Shown: positions 44,876 through 54,582, counted from the stretch's first letter. The stretch is DNA of 64,000 bases from Pseudomonas sp. SCA2728.1_7 (GCF_018138145.1 NZ_CP073104.1:2480001-2544000); one strand, 5' to 3'. Translations and numbers: made by a program. Notes: generated by a model not told the origin, from the letters alone.

Positions 44876-46105
44876 TCACTGAAGCAATACGGTATCAAGG
44901 ACTTTGGACGACTCGCCAAGAACGCTCTCGGCCAGTTGCACAAACGCCTTGGTACTCACCGTCCCCAGATGCATCGCCCCACGCAACACATCATCCAGCG
45001 AACGCTTGTTGCGCGTCTTCAAGCGAATCTCGCGATCGAGTTCCTGCAACACAACTACTGCTTTCGCTACCTGCGCCGGGCTGATCTGCTCGCCGCGCAA
45101 GGTCGTGACTTTCTGGCTGTCCCTGGCCAGTTTCGCCTGCAAACTCTGATAACGCTCATCGCTCATGCCACCGGCACGGCGCACCAGTTCGATCGCGTAA
45201 TACTCGGCAAAACCTTCGCTGATCCAGTCGCTGCGCTGCTCGTCGTTGATCCGCCCGAACACCTGCGCCAGCTCACGCACCAGCGCGCTGCTGCCGCTTT
45301 CGCTGACCAGCGGCAATCGCGTATTCACGTAAATGGATTCATGCGCACCGAGGCTGCCGCGCCACATCGGATCGTTGGCGCCGACAATCAACAGTTTGGC
45401 CGGATGGCGTGGATAAACCGCCTGTACCTGCGGCCAGACGAACGTCAGCAACGTCAGCACGTCCATGCGCCGCATACCCTGCCCTTGCGGCGAGGCCACG
45501 GTGACTTCGGTTTCGCCCAGCCGTGTGCGGCGGCTGCCGAGGTGTCCGGCGAGCATCCAGCCGGTCGGTCGATCGAAGAGCCGCGAAGGATTGTCGATGC
45601 GGAATTTGTTTTTGCCGATGCGCGGCCAAGCGGTTTCGATGCTCTTCCAACCGTCGGGCAATTCGAATTGCAGACGCGCGATCAGTTCGGTGCCGTCCTG
45701 TTGATCGAGTTTGGCTGGCGGTACCAGTTCGTCGCCACGCATCAACGCCCAAGTCGGGGTCATGCGCGTGTCGAAGCTGCCGTTCTTGCGGCCGTGGCTG
45801 ATGCGCACGCGGTAGGTCAGGCTGGACTTTTCGCTGGCGGGGCGCCAGACCCCGCGCGCCTGTTTGCCCGGGCTCAGCAGCCACTGGCCGTCAGCCTTGA
45901 AGTCGCTGTAATGGCTGCCGTCGCCAAGATCGAAATCGAGACTGCGCACCGCTTCGCCCTTGGCCAAGGTCAGGCGCACCTCGGCCTGATCACTTTGCGG
46001 CAACAGGCGCACGTGATAATCCAGATCGACTTTCTTCGCCGCCCATGCCGGCACGCTCAACGCCAGCAGCGCAACCATCAACGCTTGCGGCAATCCGACA
46101 GCCAT
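44876..46105 (-). CDS. Secreted M61/M1-like protein with broken metal site
   Basis: A 409-residue protein with a signal peptide (residues 1 to about 22, ...LALSVPAWA/AKK) and a beta-rich N-terminal half. Around residue 280 ALVRELAQVFGR stands where M61 and M1 peptidases have HExxH, and WISEGFAEYYA follows as in their third-ligand helix. Both zinc histidines are lacking (Arg and Val), so catalysis is unlikely. It may be a periplasmic binding or scaffolding protein. AAGGAG lies seven bases before ATG 46105. It is followed by a REP doublet. Confidence 0.75.
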   Translation of the reverse strand: MAVGLPQALMVALLALSVPAWAAKKVDLDYHVRLLPQSDQAEVRLTLAKGEAVRSLDFDLGDGSHYSDFKADGQWLLSPGKQARGVWRPASEKSSLTYRVRISHGRKNGSFDTRMTPTWALMRGDELVPPAKLDQQDGTELIARLQFELPDGWKSIETAWPRIGKNKFRIDNPSRLFDRPTGWMLAGHLGSRRTRLGETEVTVASPQGQGMRRMDVLTLLTFVWPQVQAVYPRHPAKLLIVGANDPMWRGSLGAHESIYVNTRLPLVSESGSSALVRELAQVFGRINDEQRSDWISEGFAEYYAIELVRRAGGMSDERYQSLQAKLARDSQKVTTLRGEQISPAQVAKAVVVLQELDREIRLKTRNKRSLDDVLRGAMHLGTVSTKAFVQLAESVLGESSKVLDTVLLQ

Positions 46106-46140
46106 ACGCACTCCTTGGTAAAGCTTGATTCGGCGGACGA

Positions 46141-46590
46141 TCAGCCCGCGCGGAAAATCAGGTGATCTTCCCAGTCATCTTCCGGCACGCTGCCTTCGGC
46201 AAGCATGCGCCCGGACTGGGAAATACGCTCATGGTGCACCGCGTCGCGATCGCCACACACCAGGTGGTGCCACAACGGCAGATCCTTGCCCTCACTGACT
46301 AGCCGATAACCGCAGGTCGGCGGCAGCCATTTGAACTCTTCGGCCTGGCCCGGGGTGAGCTGGATGCAGTCCGGGACAAACTTGATGCGATTCGGATAAT
46401 CGCTGCACTGGCAGGTTTTCAGGTCGAGCAGTTTGCAGGCGATGCGCGTGTAATAAACGCTGTTGTCCTCTTCATCCTCGAGTTTCTGCAGGCAGCACAG
46501 ACCACAGCCGTCGCACAGCGATTCCCATTCCTGGTGATCCAGTTGATCGAGGGTTTTGCGTATCCAGAACGGTTCGACTTTGGCGGCCAT
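46141..46590 (-). CDS. ycgN: YcgN-family cysteine-cluster protein
   Basis: A 149-residue UPF0260 protein with conserved cysteines in [26 protein letters not shown] and PPTCGYRL, which probably bind zinc or an iron-sulfur cluster. Function unknown. ATG 46590 begins [10 protein letters not shown], the family start. It lies 35 bp upstream of the M61-like gene on the same strand, so the two may share a transcript. Confidence 0.92.
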   Translation of the reverse strand: MAAKVEPFWIRKTLDQLDHQEWESLCDGCGLCCLQKLEDEEDNSVYYTRIACKLLDLKTCQCSDYPNRIKFVPDCIQLTPGQAEEFKWLPPTCGYRLVSEGKDLPLWHHLVCGDRDAVHHERISQSGRMLAEGSVPEDDWEDHLIFRAG

Positions 46591-46869
46591 GGCTCAAGCA
46601 TCAACATCAGGTGGTGAAAAGGCCGCCAGTCTAGTGCCCAAGGCCCGGCGGGCCAAGCGTTGGCGACTGCCGGTTGTGCGGGACTTGTCAGTTTTTGTGG
46701 CGGCGCGTAGCTTTGCCAGTCGCAAGGAGCCTTGCCCGCAAGCCATTAACGCTCGACCGCGTTGCATTGTGGTGAACCCTCAGGCTCGGAAAACCCCATC
46801 GTTCAGCGCAACTGATCCCGCCGGGTTTTCATGCAAATCCCTGACTCAACCGTAGCAAGGAATCTCTCC

Positions 46870-47463
46870 ATGAGTGCCAACCCTCGCGTTGCCGATTACG
46901 CCATTCACCCGCAATTCACCGACCGCTGGTCGCCGCGTGCCTTCACCGGCGAAGCGATCCCGGAAGAAACCCTGCTGAGCTTCTTCGAAGCCGCGCGCTG
47001 GGCGCCTTCGGCGTACAACTCGCAGCCGTGGCGTTTCCTCTATGCGCGTCGCGATACACCGAACTGGGAGCGTTATCTGGGTCTGCTCAATGAATTCAAC
47101 CGTAGCTGGGCGCAGCATGCGTCGGCGCTGGTGATCGTGATTTCGAAAACCACTTTCACTGCACCGGGTGCAACCGAAGAAACCCCAGCGTTGTGGCACA
47201 CCTTCGACACCGGTTCGGCGTGGGGCCATCTGGCGCTGCAAGCGAGCATCAGTGGCTGGCACACCCACGGCATGGCGGGTTTCGATCAGGAGCTGACGCG
47301 CAAGGAGCTGAATATTCCTGAAGGTTATGCGCTGCACGCGGCCGTGGCAGTCGGCAAACTCGGTGACAAGGCAACGCTGGCTGAATACCTGCAGGCTCGC
47401 GAAGAGCCGAGCCCGCGTCGCCCGCTGAACGAACTGACGGCGGAAGGCGACTTCACCCTCTAA
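46870..47463 (+). CDS. Nitroreductase-family FMN oxidoreductase
   Basis: A 197-residue nitroreductase-fold protein. RWSPRAFTGEAIP at 19-31 and AARWAPSAYNSQPWRFLYA at 41-59 are the FMN-binding signature. It would use NAD(P)H to reduce nitro, quinone or flavin substrates; the natural one is unknown. ATG 46870 is chosen by the family N terminus; the 13 upstream codons are in the leader. A REP element follows. Confidence 0.92.
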   Translation: MSANPRVADYAIHPQFTDRWSPRAFTGEAIPEETLLSFFEAARWAPSAYNSQPWRFLYARRDTPNWERYLGLLNEFNRSWAQHASALVIVISKTTFTAPGATEETPALWHTFDTGSAWGHLALQASISGWHTHGMAGFDQELTRKELNIPEGYALHAAVAVGKLGDKATLAEYLQAREEPSPRRPLNELTAEGDFTL

Positions 47464-47480
47464 GCCACACCGTAAAACAA

Positions 47481-47571
47481 CTGTAGGAGTGAGCCTGCTC
47501 GCGATAGCGGTGTGTCGGTCGACATTAATGCTGTCTGACACACCGCTATCGCGAGCAGGCTCACTCCTACA
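47481..47571. repeat. REPIN, type A (91 bp)
   Basis: A near-perfect inverted REP pair between the convergent stops of the nitroreductase and hydroxyacid dehydrogenase genes. Confidence 0.95.
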
Positions 47572-47585
47572 TTGATTGCTGTGTA

Positions 47586-48518
47586 TCAATACCCGCGGTT
47601 GAAATCCAATTCCCCGCGCAACGCTTCGCTCGCCTGATACGCCTTCAGGTTCTCGACAAACAGCTGCACCATCAACGCCGGTGACGTCGGTGCCGAGCTG
47701 TGCCCGGTCAGCAGCAAACCCCACGCGGTCCAGAACGGATGGCGCTGTGGCAGTGGTTCCTGACGGCAAACGTCAATCACCGCCCCCGCCAGATGGCCTT
47801 CCTTCAACGCGTCCACCAGATCGGCATCGACCACCGCAACCCCGCGCCCGGCGTTGATAAACAACCCGGTCGGCTTGAATTGCTTGAACAGCGCCGCGTC
47901 GTAGATATCGTGGGTGTGCTCGGTGTTCGGCAGCAGGTTGACCACGTAATCCACCTCGCCCACCAGACGCGGCAGATCGGCCATCGAACCGACTTCGACA
48001 AATGGCGCCTGCTCGCGGGCGCTGCTGGCGATGCCGTACAGTTCAATGCCAAATGGCAGCAGGAACTGCGCCACGCTCTGGCCAATGTCACCGGTGCCAA
48101 CGATCAACACCTTGCGCCCGACCAGACTCTGGCCACTGCGGTTGTCCCATTTGCGTTCGACCTGGCTGACCAGTCGCGCGAGCACTTCGCGCTCATGGCC
48201 GAGGATGTAGGTCAGTACGTATTCGGCCATCACCTGACCGAAAATCCCCACCGCACGGGTCAAACGGTAATCGCGGCGCAAACCGTCAGCGAGCAACGGC
48301 GTGATGCCGGCCCAGGTCGATTGCAGCCACTGTGGTTGATGACCCTGACGCAGCAGGGTCGCCAATAAATCGGGCTGGCCGAGCCACACCGGGCAATCGG
48401 CGGCCTGATGGGCCAGCTCGGCGGAGTCGCCGCTGGTCAGTACTTCAACCTCGGGCGCTGCCTGACGCAGCAGCCGGGCGTATATCGCGTGGTCGTGTTC
48501 AGCAATCAGAACGCGCAT
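47586..48518 (-). CDS. D-2-hydroxyacid dehydrogenase
   Basis: A 310-residue NAD(P)-dependent dehydrogenase of the glyoxylate/hydroxypyruvate reductase type. The dinucleotide motif is GTGDIGQS (about 141-148). The catalytic Arg lies in INAGRG, Glu in RQEPLP and His in LTGHSSAPTS. The exact 2-oxoacid is not decided. It is followed on the same strand by no gene, and upstream lie ycgL and rnd, an order I recall from P. aeruginosa PA1294-PA1296. Confidence 0.92.
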   Translation of the reverse strand: MRVLIAEHDHAIYARLLRQAAPEVEVLTSGDSAELAHQAADCPVWLGQPDLLATLLRQGHQPQWLQSTWAGITPLLADGLRRDYRLTRAVGIFGQVMAEYVLTYILGHEREVLARLVSQVERKWDNRSGQSLVGRKVLIVGTGDIGQSVAQFLLPFGIELYGIASSAREQAPFVEVGSMADLPRLVGEVDYVVNLLPNTEHTHDIYDAALFKQFKPTGLFINAGRGVAVVDADLVDALKEGHLAGAVIDVCRQEPLPQRHPFWTAWGLLLTGHSSAPTSPALMVQLFVENLKAYQASEALRGELDFNRGY

Positions 48519-48622
48519 CTTCAAACCTTTCGCAAACCGTGCAGACGGCCGCCGGATTCGGGCGGCCATCGCGGTAAAAACCGTTCCAGGGTAAATCGAG
48601 ACTCAGAACAGAGTCTCGCCGA

Positions 48623-48916
48623 TCAGACCGGGTCGTTGCGTCGCAGCAACTCTTCGGGCAAGTGCTCGATGTACTCGTCCTCGGCCGGCGGCATTTGCAG
48701 GTGATAGCCCTGCTTGTCGAGGTTTTCCAGGACCACGACGATGTCCTCGCTGGCCAGTTTGCGCTCAGGCGTCAACACCAGACTGAAGGTAAATATGGCT
48801 TTGCCGAAAGCCGCCATCAGGGCCTCGGGCACGCGTTCCAGCTCATCGCTCTTGAGCACATAGAGATACATGCCCTTGCGCTTCGAGCTTTGGTAAATAG
48901 AGCAAATACGTTTCAA
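48623..48916 (-). CDS. ycgL: YcgL-domain protein
   Basis: A 97-residue YcgL protein ([19 protein letters not shown] at the start). Translation begins with TTG 48916, which overlaps the rnd stop as TTGA; GGAG lies about eight bases upstream. The family is regularly encoded directly after rnd, so a link to RNA processing is often supposed, but its biochemical role is not settled. Confidence 0.92.
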   Translation of the reverse strand: MKRICSIYQSSKRKGMYLYVLKSDELERVPEALMAAFGKAIFTFSLVLTPERKLASEDIVVVLENLDKQGYHLQMPPAEDEYIEHLPEELLRRNDPV

Positions 48917-50046
48917 GGCTGTTCTCCGGCGGTGGCCAGGCTGTCGAGCAGCTTCTGACCCATGAGTTCGCGGCGCCAGCCACGCAGCGACTCAGGCAAT
49001 TGGTAAGGACCCTCGGGGTAGCCGCTTTTGACCAGGGCTTCGAGGGTTTTCTTGCGCAGCATCAGTTCCGGGGCAATGCCCAGGCGCTCGGCCTCAGCCT
49101 GGCCCAATGCGCGCAGTTGTTTGATCAACGCAGCGGCTTCGATCGGCAATGGCTCCGCTACAGCGGGCGGCCATTGATCAGGGCCCACACTGCCAGAGCG
49201 CTTGATCAGATCAAGCAGAAACTGGCCGTCCTGACGCACGGTACGCGGGTGCATGTCTTCGATCTTGCCCAGCGCCGCAAGGTTGTCCGGTTGCGTGCGG
49301 GCCAGCGGCCACAGCGAATGCTCACGAACGATGCGGTTGCGCGGCAGATCGCGGGCACGGGCCTCTTTTTCACGCCAGGCGCACAACTCACGCAGAACGG
49401 CCAGTTGCGCGCGGGACAGTTTCCACGCCAGTTTGGCCTCGCGATAAACCTCGTAAGGGTCGGTTTCGCGGCGCAGGTTGGCGACCAGTTCGGCACCGTC
49501 CTCCAACACCCAGGCGAATTTGTCGTCAGACAGTTTCGGCCGCAGTTGTACGAAAACTTCCGCCAGATGTACGGCATCTTCGGCGGCGTAGCTGATTTGC
49601 GTGTCGGACAACGGGCGCTGCAACCAGTCGGAACGGGTCTCGCCCTTCGGTAGCTCGATGCCGAGCACTTCCTGCACCAGTCGCGAATAGCCCATCGAGA
49701 ACCCGAGGTTCAGGTAAGCGGCGGCGAGTTGCGTGTCAAACATCGGCGCCGGCAGGCTACCGGTCAGGCGCAGCAGGACTTCGAGGTCTTCGCTGCAGGC
49801 ATGCAGGACTTTCAGCACCGCCGGGTTTTCCAGCAGTGCGGCCAGCGGTTGCCAGGCGTTGATGGTCAGCGGATCGATCAGGTAGGCGCGTTTGCCGTCG
49901 CCCACCTGCAGCAGGCCGGCAATCGGGTAGAAGGTGTCGACCCGCATGAATTCGGTGTCGAGGGCAACGAACGGCAGCTGCTGCCACTCGGCGCAAAACT
50001 GCGCGAGGCTTTCGTTGTCGCGAATCCAGTGAATATCGATGGCCAC
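48913..50046 (-). CDS. rnd: Ribonuclease D
   Basis: A 377-residue 3'-5' exoribonuclease for tRNA maturation. The DEDDy exonuclease domain (1 to about 190) has [10 protein letters not shown] (Asp30, Glu32), [10 protein letters not shown] and [11 protein letters not shown]. Two HRDC domains follow. Translation starts at GTG 50046 after GGGAGAG. It overlaps ycgL by four bases. Confidence 0.95.
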   Translation of the reverse strand: MAIDIHWIRDNESLAQFCAEWQQLPFVALDTEFMRVDTFYPIAGLLQVGDGKRAYLIDPLTINAWQPLAALLENPAVLKVLHACSEDLEVLLRLTGSLPAPMFDTQLAAAYLNLGFSMGYSRLVQEVLGIELPKGETRSDWLQRPLSDTQISYAAEDAVHLAEVFVQLRPKLSDDKFAWVLEDGAELVANLRRETDPYEVYREAKLAWKLSRAQLAVLRELCAWREKEARARDLPRNRIVREHSLWPLARTQPDNLAALGKIEDMHPRTVRQDGQFLLDLIKRSGSVGPDQWPPAVAEPLPIEAAALIKQLRALGQAEAERLGIAPELMLRKKTLEALVKSGYPEGPYQLPESLRGWRRELMGQKLLDSLATAGEQP

Positions 50047-50159
50047 ACGGCTCTCCCTTGAAGAATGGCGCGCAGTATATATCGCCACTGGCGATTTACG
50101 CGCCTGTGAAGGGCAAGAGCTGTAACGAAATGTCCTGCCAGAGAGCAAGAATAGTCTGA

Positions 50160-50197
50160 CAAAAGAAGCAGAAAGCCCCGTCGTATCAGAACGACGG
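50160..50197 (-). terminator. Terminator downstream of eptA
   Basis: CCGTCGT (50178-50184) and ACGACGG (50191-50197) pair; on the minus strand GGCTTTCTGCTTCTTTTG follows, T-rich but not a pure T run. It starts 13 bases after the eptA stop. Confidence 0.65.
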
Positions 50198-50209
50198 AGC
50201 CGATTGGAC

Positions 50210-51859
50210 TCAGTCCTTGGCGAGTACGCCGTCGATCACCGCACCTCGGCAACCGGCAAACATGTCCAGACCCGGCTGATAGACCTTGCTCTTGACCTCA
50301 AGCAGGCCAAGCATCGAGTGGAACAGGTTGTCCTGGCTCAGAGGTTTATCGCGGCTCATCTGCAGGCAATGGGTGTCGACCGAATAAGCCTTCTGATAGT
50401 TGTCGGAGAACCACGCCAGCATCGCTACATGCTTTTGTTGCTCAGGCGCCAGCATGTAAGGCGTACCGTGCAGGAACAAGTTGTACTCGCCCAGCGACTC
50501 GCCGTGGTCCGACAGATACAACATGGCGGTATCGACTTTGTCCTGATTGCTGCGCAATACATCGATCAGGCTCGACAGCACATGGTCGGTATACACCAGT
50601 GTGTTGTCGTACCCGTTGACGATACTTTCGCGGCTGCAATTGTTCAGCGCGTTACTTTCACACACCGGGGTGAAGTGCTCGTATTCCTTCGGATAACGCT
50701 TGAAGTATTCCGGGCCGTGACTGCCCATCTGGTGCAGGACTAAAACAGTGTCCTTGTCCAAGTGGTCGATAAAACCTTGCAGGCCTTGCAGGAGGATTTC
50801 GTCGCGGCACTCGCTGTTGGCACACAGCGCCGGGTCTTTCAGGTTGCTGACATCCTGCAGGGTGACTCGATCACAGGTGCCTTTGCAGCCAGACTGGTTG
50901 TCACGCCAGATCACGTCGATACCGGCACGCTTGAGCACATCGAGTAAACCTTCTTCATTCTTCGCCTTGCTGGCGTCGTAATTCTTGCGACCCATGTTGG
51001 AGAACATGCACGGCACCGAAACAGCCGTTTCCGTGCCGCAGGAATGTACATCGGTAAAGGCGATCAACCCGGTTTCCTTGTCGAGTTGCGGCGTCGTATC
51101 GCGGTTGTAGCCCAGGATGCCGAAATTCTCCGCACGGGCGCTCTCACCCACAACCAGCACGGTCAGGGATTTGCGTGGCTGGAGTTTCAGATCGGGATTG
51201 CGCTGGGCGTCTTCGCCGATCTTGACGAACGGTTGCTGCGCCGAAACCACTTGTTCACGCAGGTAACCAGCCGAAGCACCAATGTAGTTGCTCGGCACTA
51301 ACATCAGGCGAATTTCGTGATGGTTGCGAAACAGTGAAGACAAGCCCTGATAGTTGGCCAGGGCCACGCCGCCGATTACCGCTGCCGAGGCGACACTGAC
51401 AATAACTTTACTGAACAACTCACGGTGCCAGCGACGATAATTAATCGGCAACTTCCACAACAAAAATGATGGCAAGACACCGAGCAACAGAATATAAGCA
51501 AACAACTTCAACGAGAGCAGATCACGCACTTCCGTTGCATTGGTTTCGGCCAGGTTTCGAAACATGCCGGCATCGATCATGACGCCATATTGACTCATGA
51601 AGTAAGCCACCCCGGCGCTGATCATAAATATCAGCGTCAACAGCGGTTTGAGCAACGGACGGAAAGCCAGAACCGTCAGCACGATATTGAATGCCGCAAG
51701 GATCATCACCCCGAAAGCCACGCGCATGGCGATGCCCTTGCCATCGGCGGCAGTGATCTCGAACAGGTGCTGCCAGAGGACAACATTGCAGCCGATTAAA
51801 AGAAAGGCGCTGGCGATCAACGTCACCCATTCCGGGCGCACGGCTTTTAACTTCAACAT
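50210..51859 (-). CDS. eptA: Lipid A phosphoethanolamine transferase
   Basis: A 549-residue inner-membrane enzyme that adds phosphoethanolamine to lipid A, lowering its negative charge. Five helices fill residues 10-180. The periplasmic alkaline-phosphatase-like domain has VVGES (Glu239), the nucleophile Thr278 in CGTETAVSVPC, and YLSDHGESLGE with further zinc ligands. The many cysteines would form the usual disulfides. Members include EptA and the MCR proteins; this copy is chromosomal in context. ATG 51859 has a weak ribosome binding site. A possible ColR box lies at 51972. Confidence 0.93.
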   Translation of the reverse strand: MLKLKAVRPEWVTLIASAFLLIGCNVVLWQHLFEITAADGKGIAMRVAFGVMILAAFNIVLTVLAFRPLLKPLLTLIFMISAGVAYFMSQYGVMIDAGMFRNLAETNATEVRDLLSLKLFAYILLLGVLPSFLLWKLPINYRRWHRELFSKVIVSVASAAVIGGVALANYQGLSSLFRNHHEIRLMLVPSNYIGASAGYLREQVVSAQQPFVKIGEDAQRNPDLKLQPRKSLTVLVVGESARAENFGILGYNRDTTPQLDKETGLIAFTDVHSCGTETAVSVPCMFSNMGRKNYDASKAKNEEGLLDVLKRAGIDVIWRDNQSGCKGTCDRVTLQDVSNLKDPALCANSECRDEILLQGLQGFIDHLDKDTVLVLHQMGSHGPEYFKRYPKEYEHFTPVCESNALNNCSRESIVNGYDNTLVYTDHVLSSLIDVLRSNQDKVDTAMLYLSDHGESLGEYNLFLHGTPYMLAPEQQKHVAMLAWFSDNYQKAYSVDTHCLQMSRDKPLSQDNLFHSMLGLLEVKSKVYQPGLDMFAGCRGAVIDGVLAKD

Positions 51860-51971
51860 AGAAAGGGCGATTCCTGAAAAGAAGAGCCTCGGTCAATGAG
51901 AGAAAATTCAATTGTGAAAATTTCATTAACCAAGGCATGACAAACTTTAAGCAGGCAACCATCAATTTTTT

Positions 51972-51987
51972 GTGAAAAAGACGCCAA
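51972..51987 (-). promoter_or_regulatory. Possible ColR box upstream of eptA
   Basis: On the minus strand the sequence reads TTGGCGTCTTTTTCAC, 113 bases before the eptA start. The ColR consensus as I recall it is YYNASNNYTTTTTCAC; one position differs. ColRS is known to control phosphoethanolamine transferase genes in pseudomonads in response to zinc or other metals. The rest of the 411-bp gap 51860-52270 holds only the REP at 52079. Confidence 0.5.
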
Positions 51988-52078
51988 CGATTAGTTGGCC
52001 GTTGGCAATGTGATGAAACTTGTGAAGTATTTGAGAATGGTTCAGCTTTGATTCAGTAAAAACAACTCGGCTGTCCAT

Positions 52079-52168
52079 TGGGGGAGCGAGCCTGCTCGCG
52101 AAGAGGTCGGCACATCCAATATTTTCGGTGGCAGACAAACCGCTTTCGCGAGCAGGCTCGCTCCCACA
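52079..52168. repeat. REPIN, type B (90 bp)
   Basis: Left arm GGGGAGCGAGCCTGCTCGCG and right arm CGCGAGCAGGCTCGCTCCC, with an unpaired insert in the middle. It lies between divergent eptA and the MFS gene. Confidence 0.92.
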
Positions 52169-52270
52169 GAAGGTGCAGGGTTATCGACTTTTTAAAAAGG
52201 GCTGTGGATTTTCTGGTTTGCCCGGACTGGACCGCTTCGCGCTTAATCATCCGCCCAGCCCAAAGGTCTG

Positions 52271-53467
52271 ATGATGGAAAACGTTCGCACCACCTCTCGC
52301 CCCGCCGTCTGGTTGATGCTCGCAATCATTCTCGTCGCGCTCAATCTGCGTCCGTCGATGGCGGCGGTCGGTCCGTTACTGTCGGCCATTCGCGGCGACA
52401 TCCCGCTGAGCTTCACTGTCGCTTCACTGCTGACCATGCTGCCAGTGATGGCGATGGGGCTGGCGATGTTTTTCGGCATAGGCATCAGTCAACGGCTGGG
52501 TGAGCAACGGACGGTATTGCTGTCCTTGCTGATCATCGGTCTGGCGACGTTGTCACGACTGTTTATCGACTCTGCTGCCCAATTGATTGCAAGCGCAGTG
52601 CTGGCCGGCATCGGCATAGCACTGATTCAGGCGCTGATGCCGGCGCTGATCAAATCGCGCTTCGCTGACAACGTCGCGCTGTGCATGGGCTTGTATGTCA
52701 CGTCGATCATGGGCGGCGCAGCCATTGCGGCCTCATTTGCACCGCTGGTGATGATGCAAGCCGGGAACTGGCGCAGCGGTTTGGCCGTCTGGGCGATCCT
52801 GGCATTACTCGCTTTTCTATTCTGGTGGTCGCAACGCGGCCAACTGACCTCCACGGTACCGGCGGCAGCGAGGAAGGACTCATTCTTCGCCAATTCCCGC
52901 GCCTGGTTACTGGCAATATTCTTTGGTTTGGGGACAGCGTCCTACACCTGCGTGCTGGCCTGGCTCGCGCCGTACTACGTGGAAAAAGGCTGGAGCGAAC
53001 AAAACGCCGGGCTGTTGTTAGGTTTTCTGACGGCCATGGAGGTGATTTCCGGCTTGGTGGTTCCCGCAATCGCCAATCGCAGCCGCGATCGACGCGTGAT
53101 TCTGATGGTGTTACTGATGCTGATCATCGCCGGATTTTGCGGCCTGATCCTCAGCCCACAACAGCTCAGCCTGCTGTGGCCGTGCCTGTTGGGGCTGGGC
53201 ATTGGCGGTTTGTTTCCGATGAGCCTGATCGTCTCGCTCGATCACCTCGACAACCCGCAACGCGCCGGTGGGCTGACCGCGTTCGTGCAGGGCATTGGTT
53301 ACTTGATCGCCGGCCTTTCGCCGCTGCTGGCCGGAATGATCCGCGACTGGCTCGGGAGTTTCGAGTGGGCCTGGTGGTCGCTGACCGCTGTGATGGGAGT
53401 GATGCTGTTGATGGTGTGGCACTTCGATCCCAGGCATTACGCCCGGCACTTTCACTCGTCGAGATAA
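52271..53467 (+). CDS. MFS transporter of the CynX/NimT type
   Basis: A 398-residue 12-helix transporter. ALNLRPSMAAVGPLLSAIRG near the N terminus and MGLYVTSIMGGAAIAA are typical of the cyanate/nitroimidazole (CynX/NimT) branch. No cyanase gene lies nearby, so cyanate is not implied. ATG 52271 and ATG 52274 are both usable. A LysR gene follows on the same strand after 176 bp. Confidence 0.88.
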   Translation: MMENVRTTSRPAVWLMLAIILVALNLRPSMAAVGPLLSAIRGDIPLSFTVASLLTMLPVMAMGLAMFFGIGISQRLGEQRTVLLSLLIIGLATLSRLFIDSAAQLIASAVLAGIGIALIQALMPALIKSRFADNVALCMGLYVTSIMGGAAIAASFAPLVMMQAGNWRSGLAVWAILALLAFLFWWSQRGQLTSTVPAAARKDSFFANSRAWLLAIFFGLGTASYTCVLAWLAPYYVEKGWSEQNAGLLLGFLTAMEVISGLVVPAIANRSRDRRVILMVLLMLIIAGFCGLILSPQQLSLLWPCLLGLGIGGLFPMSLIVSLDHLDNPQRAGGLTAFVQGIGYLIAGLSPLLAGMIRDWLGSFEWAWWSLTAVMGVMLLMVWHFDPRHYARHFHSSR

Positions 53468-53643
53468 AGGCTTCTGGCCACTTTTCGGCGGTTTTGTCGG
53501 CGACGTCGTGTTCGTAAAACTTTCTGTCCCACAACTGACTGTGAAACGTCCTACAGGGCTTTGTCCTGGCACCATCGTTCCGCTACGATCGTTCGCACAC
53601 GTTTGCGCGGATTCAGCGCAAGAAGCACAGCGAGACAGTACGG

Positions 53644-54579
53644 ATGCTGAACAGTAACTTGCTTCGAAAGCTCGACATGCAGGATCTCATGGTGTTTATC
53701 GCCGTTTATGAGCAAAGCAGCGTCACCGATGTGTCAGAAACCCTGTTCGTCAGCCAGTCCACCGTCAGTTACTGTTTGAAAAAACTGCGCACCAGTTTCG
53801 AAGACGAACTGTTCATCAACACCCGCACCGGCATGCGTCCGACCTACAAGGCCAGCACCATGTACGGCCATGTGCAGAAGATCCTCGAAAGCATCAACCT
53901 GTGCCACGCCGGCGCCCCTACGTTCGACCCGACCCAACAAGCCGTCACCTTCAACATCTGCGCCCCGGAATACTTCGAGCAACTGATTCTGCCGCGCCTG
54001 CTCAAGCGTTTCGATTTCGATGATTTGCCGGTGATGGTCAACATGCACAAGTTCGAGACCGACGTCCCGGCGGATGAGCTGCGCGACGGCAGCCTCGATC
54101 TGGTGATCAGTTTCGGCCCCAACTTCCACCGCCATCACACTGACCTGAAATCGCGGATGCTGCTGGAGGATGATCTGGTCTGCGTCTTCGACAAACGCGC
54201 CACGCCACTGGAGCCGCGCCTGAGCCTGCAGGCCTTTACCGAACGCCGACATGTGTTCCCGACACCGTGGACATCAACCACCAACATGGTCGATGGCTGG
54301 CTGGCGCGGCAGGCGCAGAAGCGCCAGATCGTCGCGCGCTCGAACAGCTACAGCGCGGCATTGAAAATGATCACCGGGACCGACTTCATCCTCACCTTGC
54401 CCCGCCGCATCCAGCGCTTGCTGACCAACGAGGCGGTGTTCAATCATTGTGAGGCGCCGAACGGCTTGCCGGGCTTTACCCTCGACATGCAGTGGAGCCA
54501 GAGCGTTGATCAGGACAGCGCCAACCTCTGGTTACGCGAGCAAGTGGTCAAGGTGTGCAGCGAACTCGAAGCGGCCTGA
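53644..54579 (+). CDS. LysR-family transcriptional regulator
   Basis: A 311-residue LysR protein with helix-turn-helix SSVTDVSETLFVSQSTVSYC (residues 25-44) and the NodD/MexT-like pattern LRKLDMQDLMVFIAVYEQ at the start. The effector domain ends in the Trp-rich tail QWSQSVDQDSANLWLREQV. It faces the tautomerase gene tail to tail, so its target is not obvious; the MFS gene upstream is one option. Confidence 0.88.
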   Translation: MLNSNLLRKLDMQDLMVFIAVYEQSSVTDVSETLFVSQSTVSYCLKKLRTSFEDELFINTRTGMRPTYKASTMYGHVQKILESINLCHAGAPTFDPTQQAVTFNICAPEYFEQLILPRLLKRFDFDDLPVMVNMHKFETDVPADELRDGSLDLVISFGPNFHRHHTDLKSRMLLEDDLVCVFDKRATPLEPRLSLQAFTERRHVFPTPWTSTTNMVDGWLARQAQKRQIVARSNSYSAALKMITGTDFILTLPRRIQRLLTNEAVFNHCEAPNGLPGFTLDMQWSQSVDQDSANLWLREQVVKVCSELEAA

Positions 54580-54582
54580 GTC

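Noticed and set aside
50210..51859. Acquired mcr-type resistance gene
   Set aside because: The gene has the base use of its neighbours and lies among core genes without mobile elements, so it reads as a native eptA.
52271..53467. Cyanate utilisation operon
   Set aside because: The transporter resembles CynX, but no cyanase or carbonic anhydrase gene is adjacent, so cyanate is not supported as substrate.
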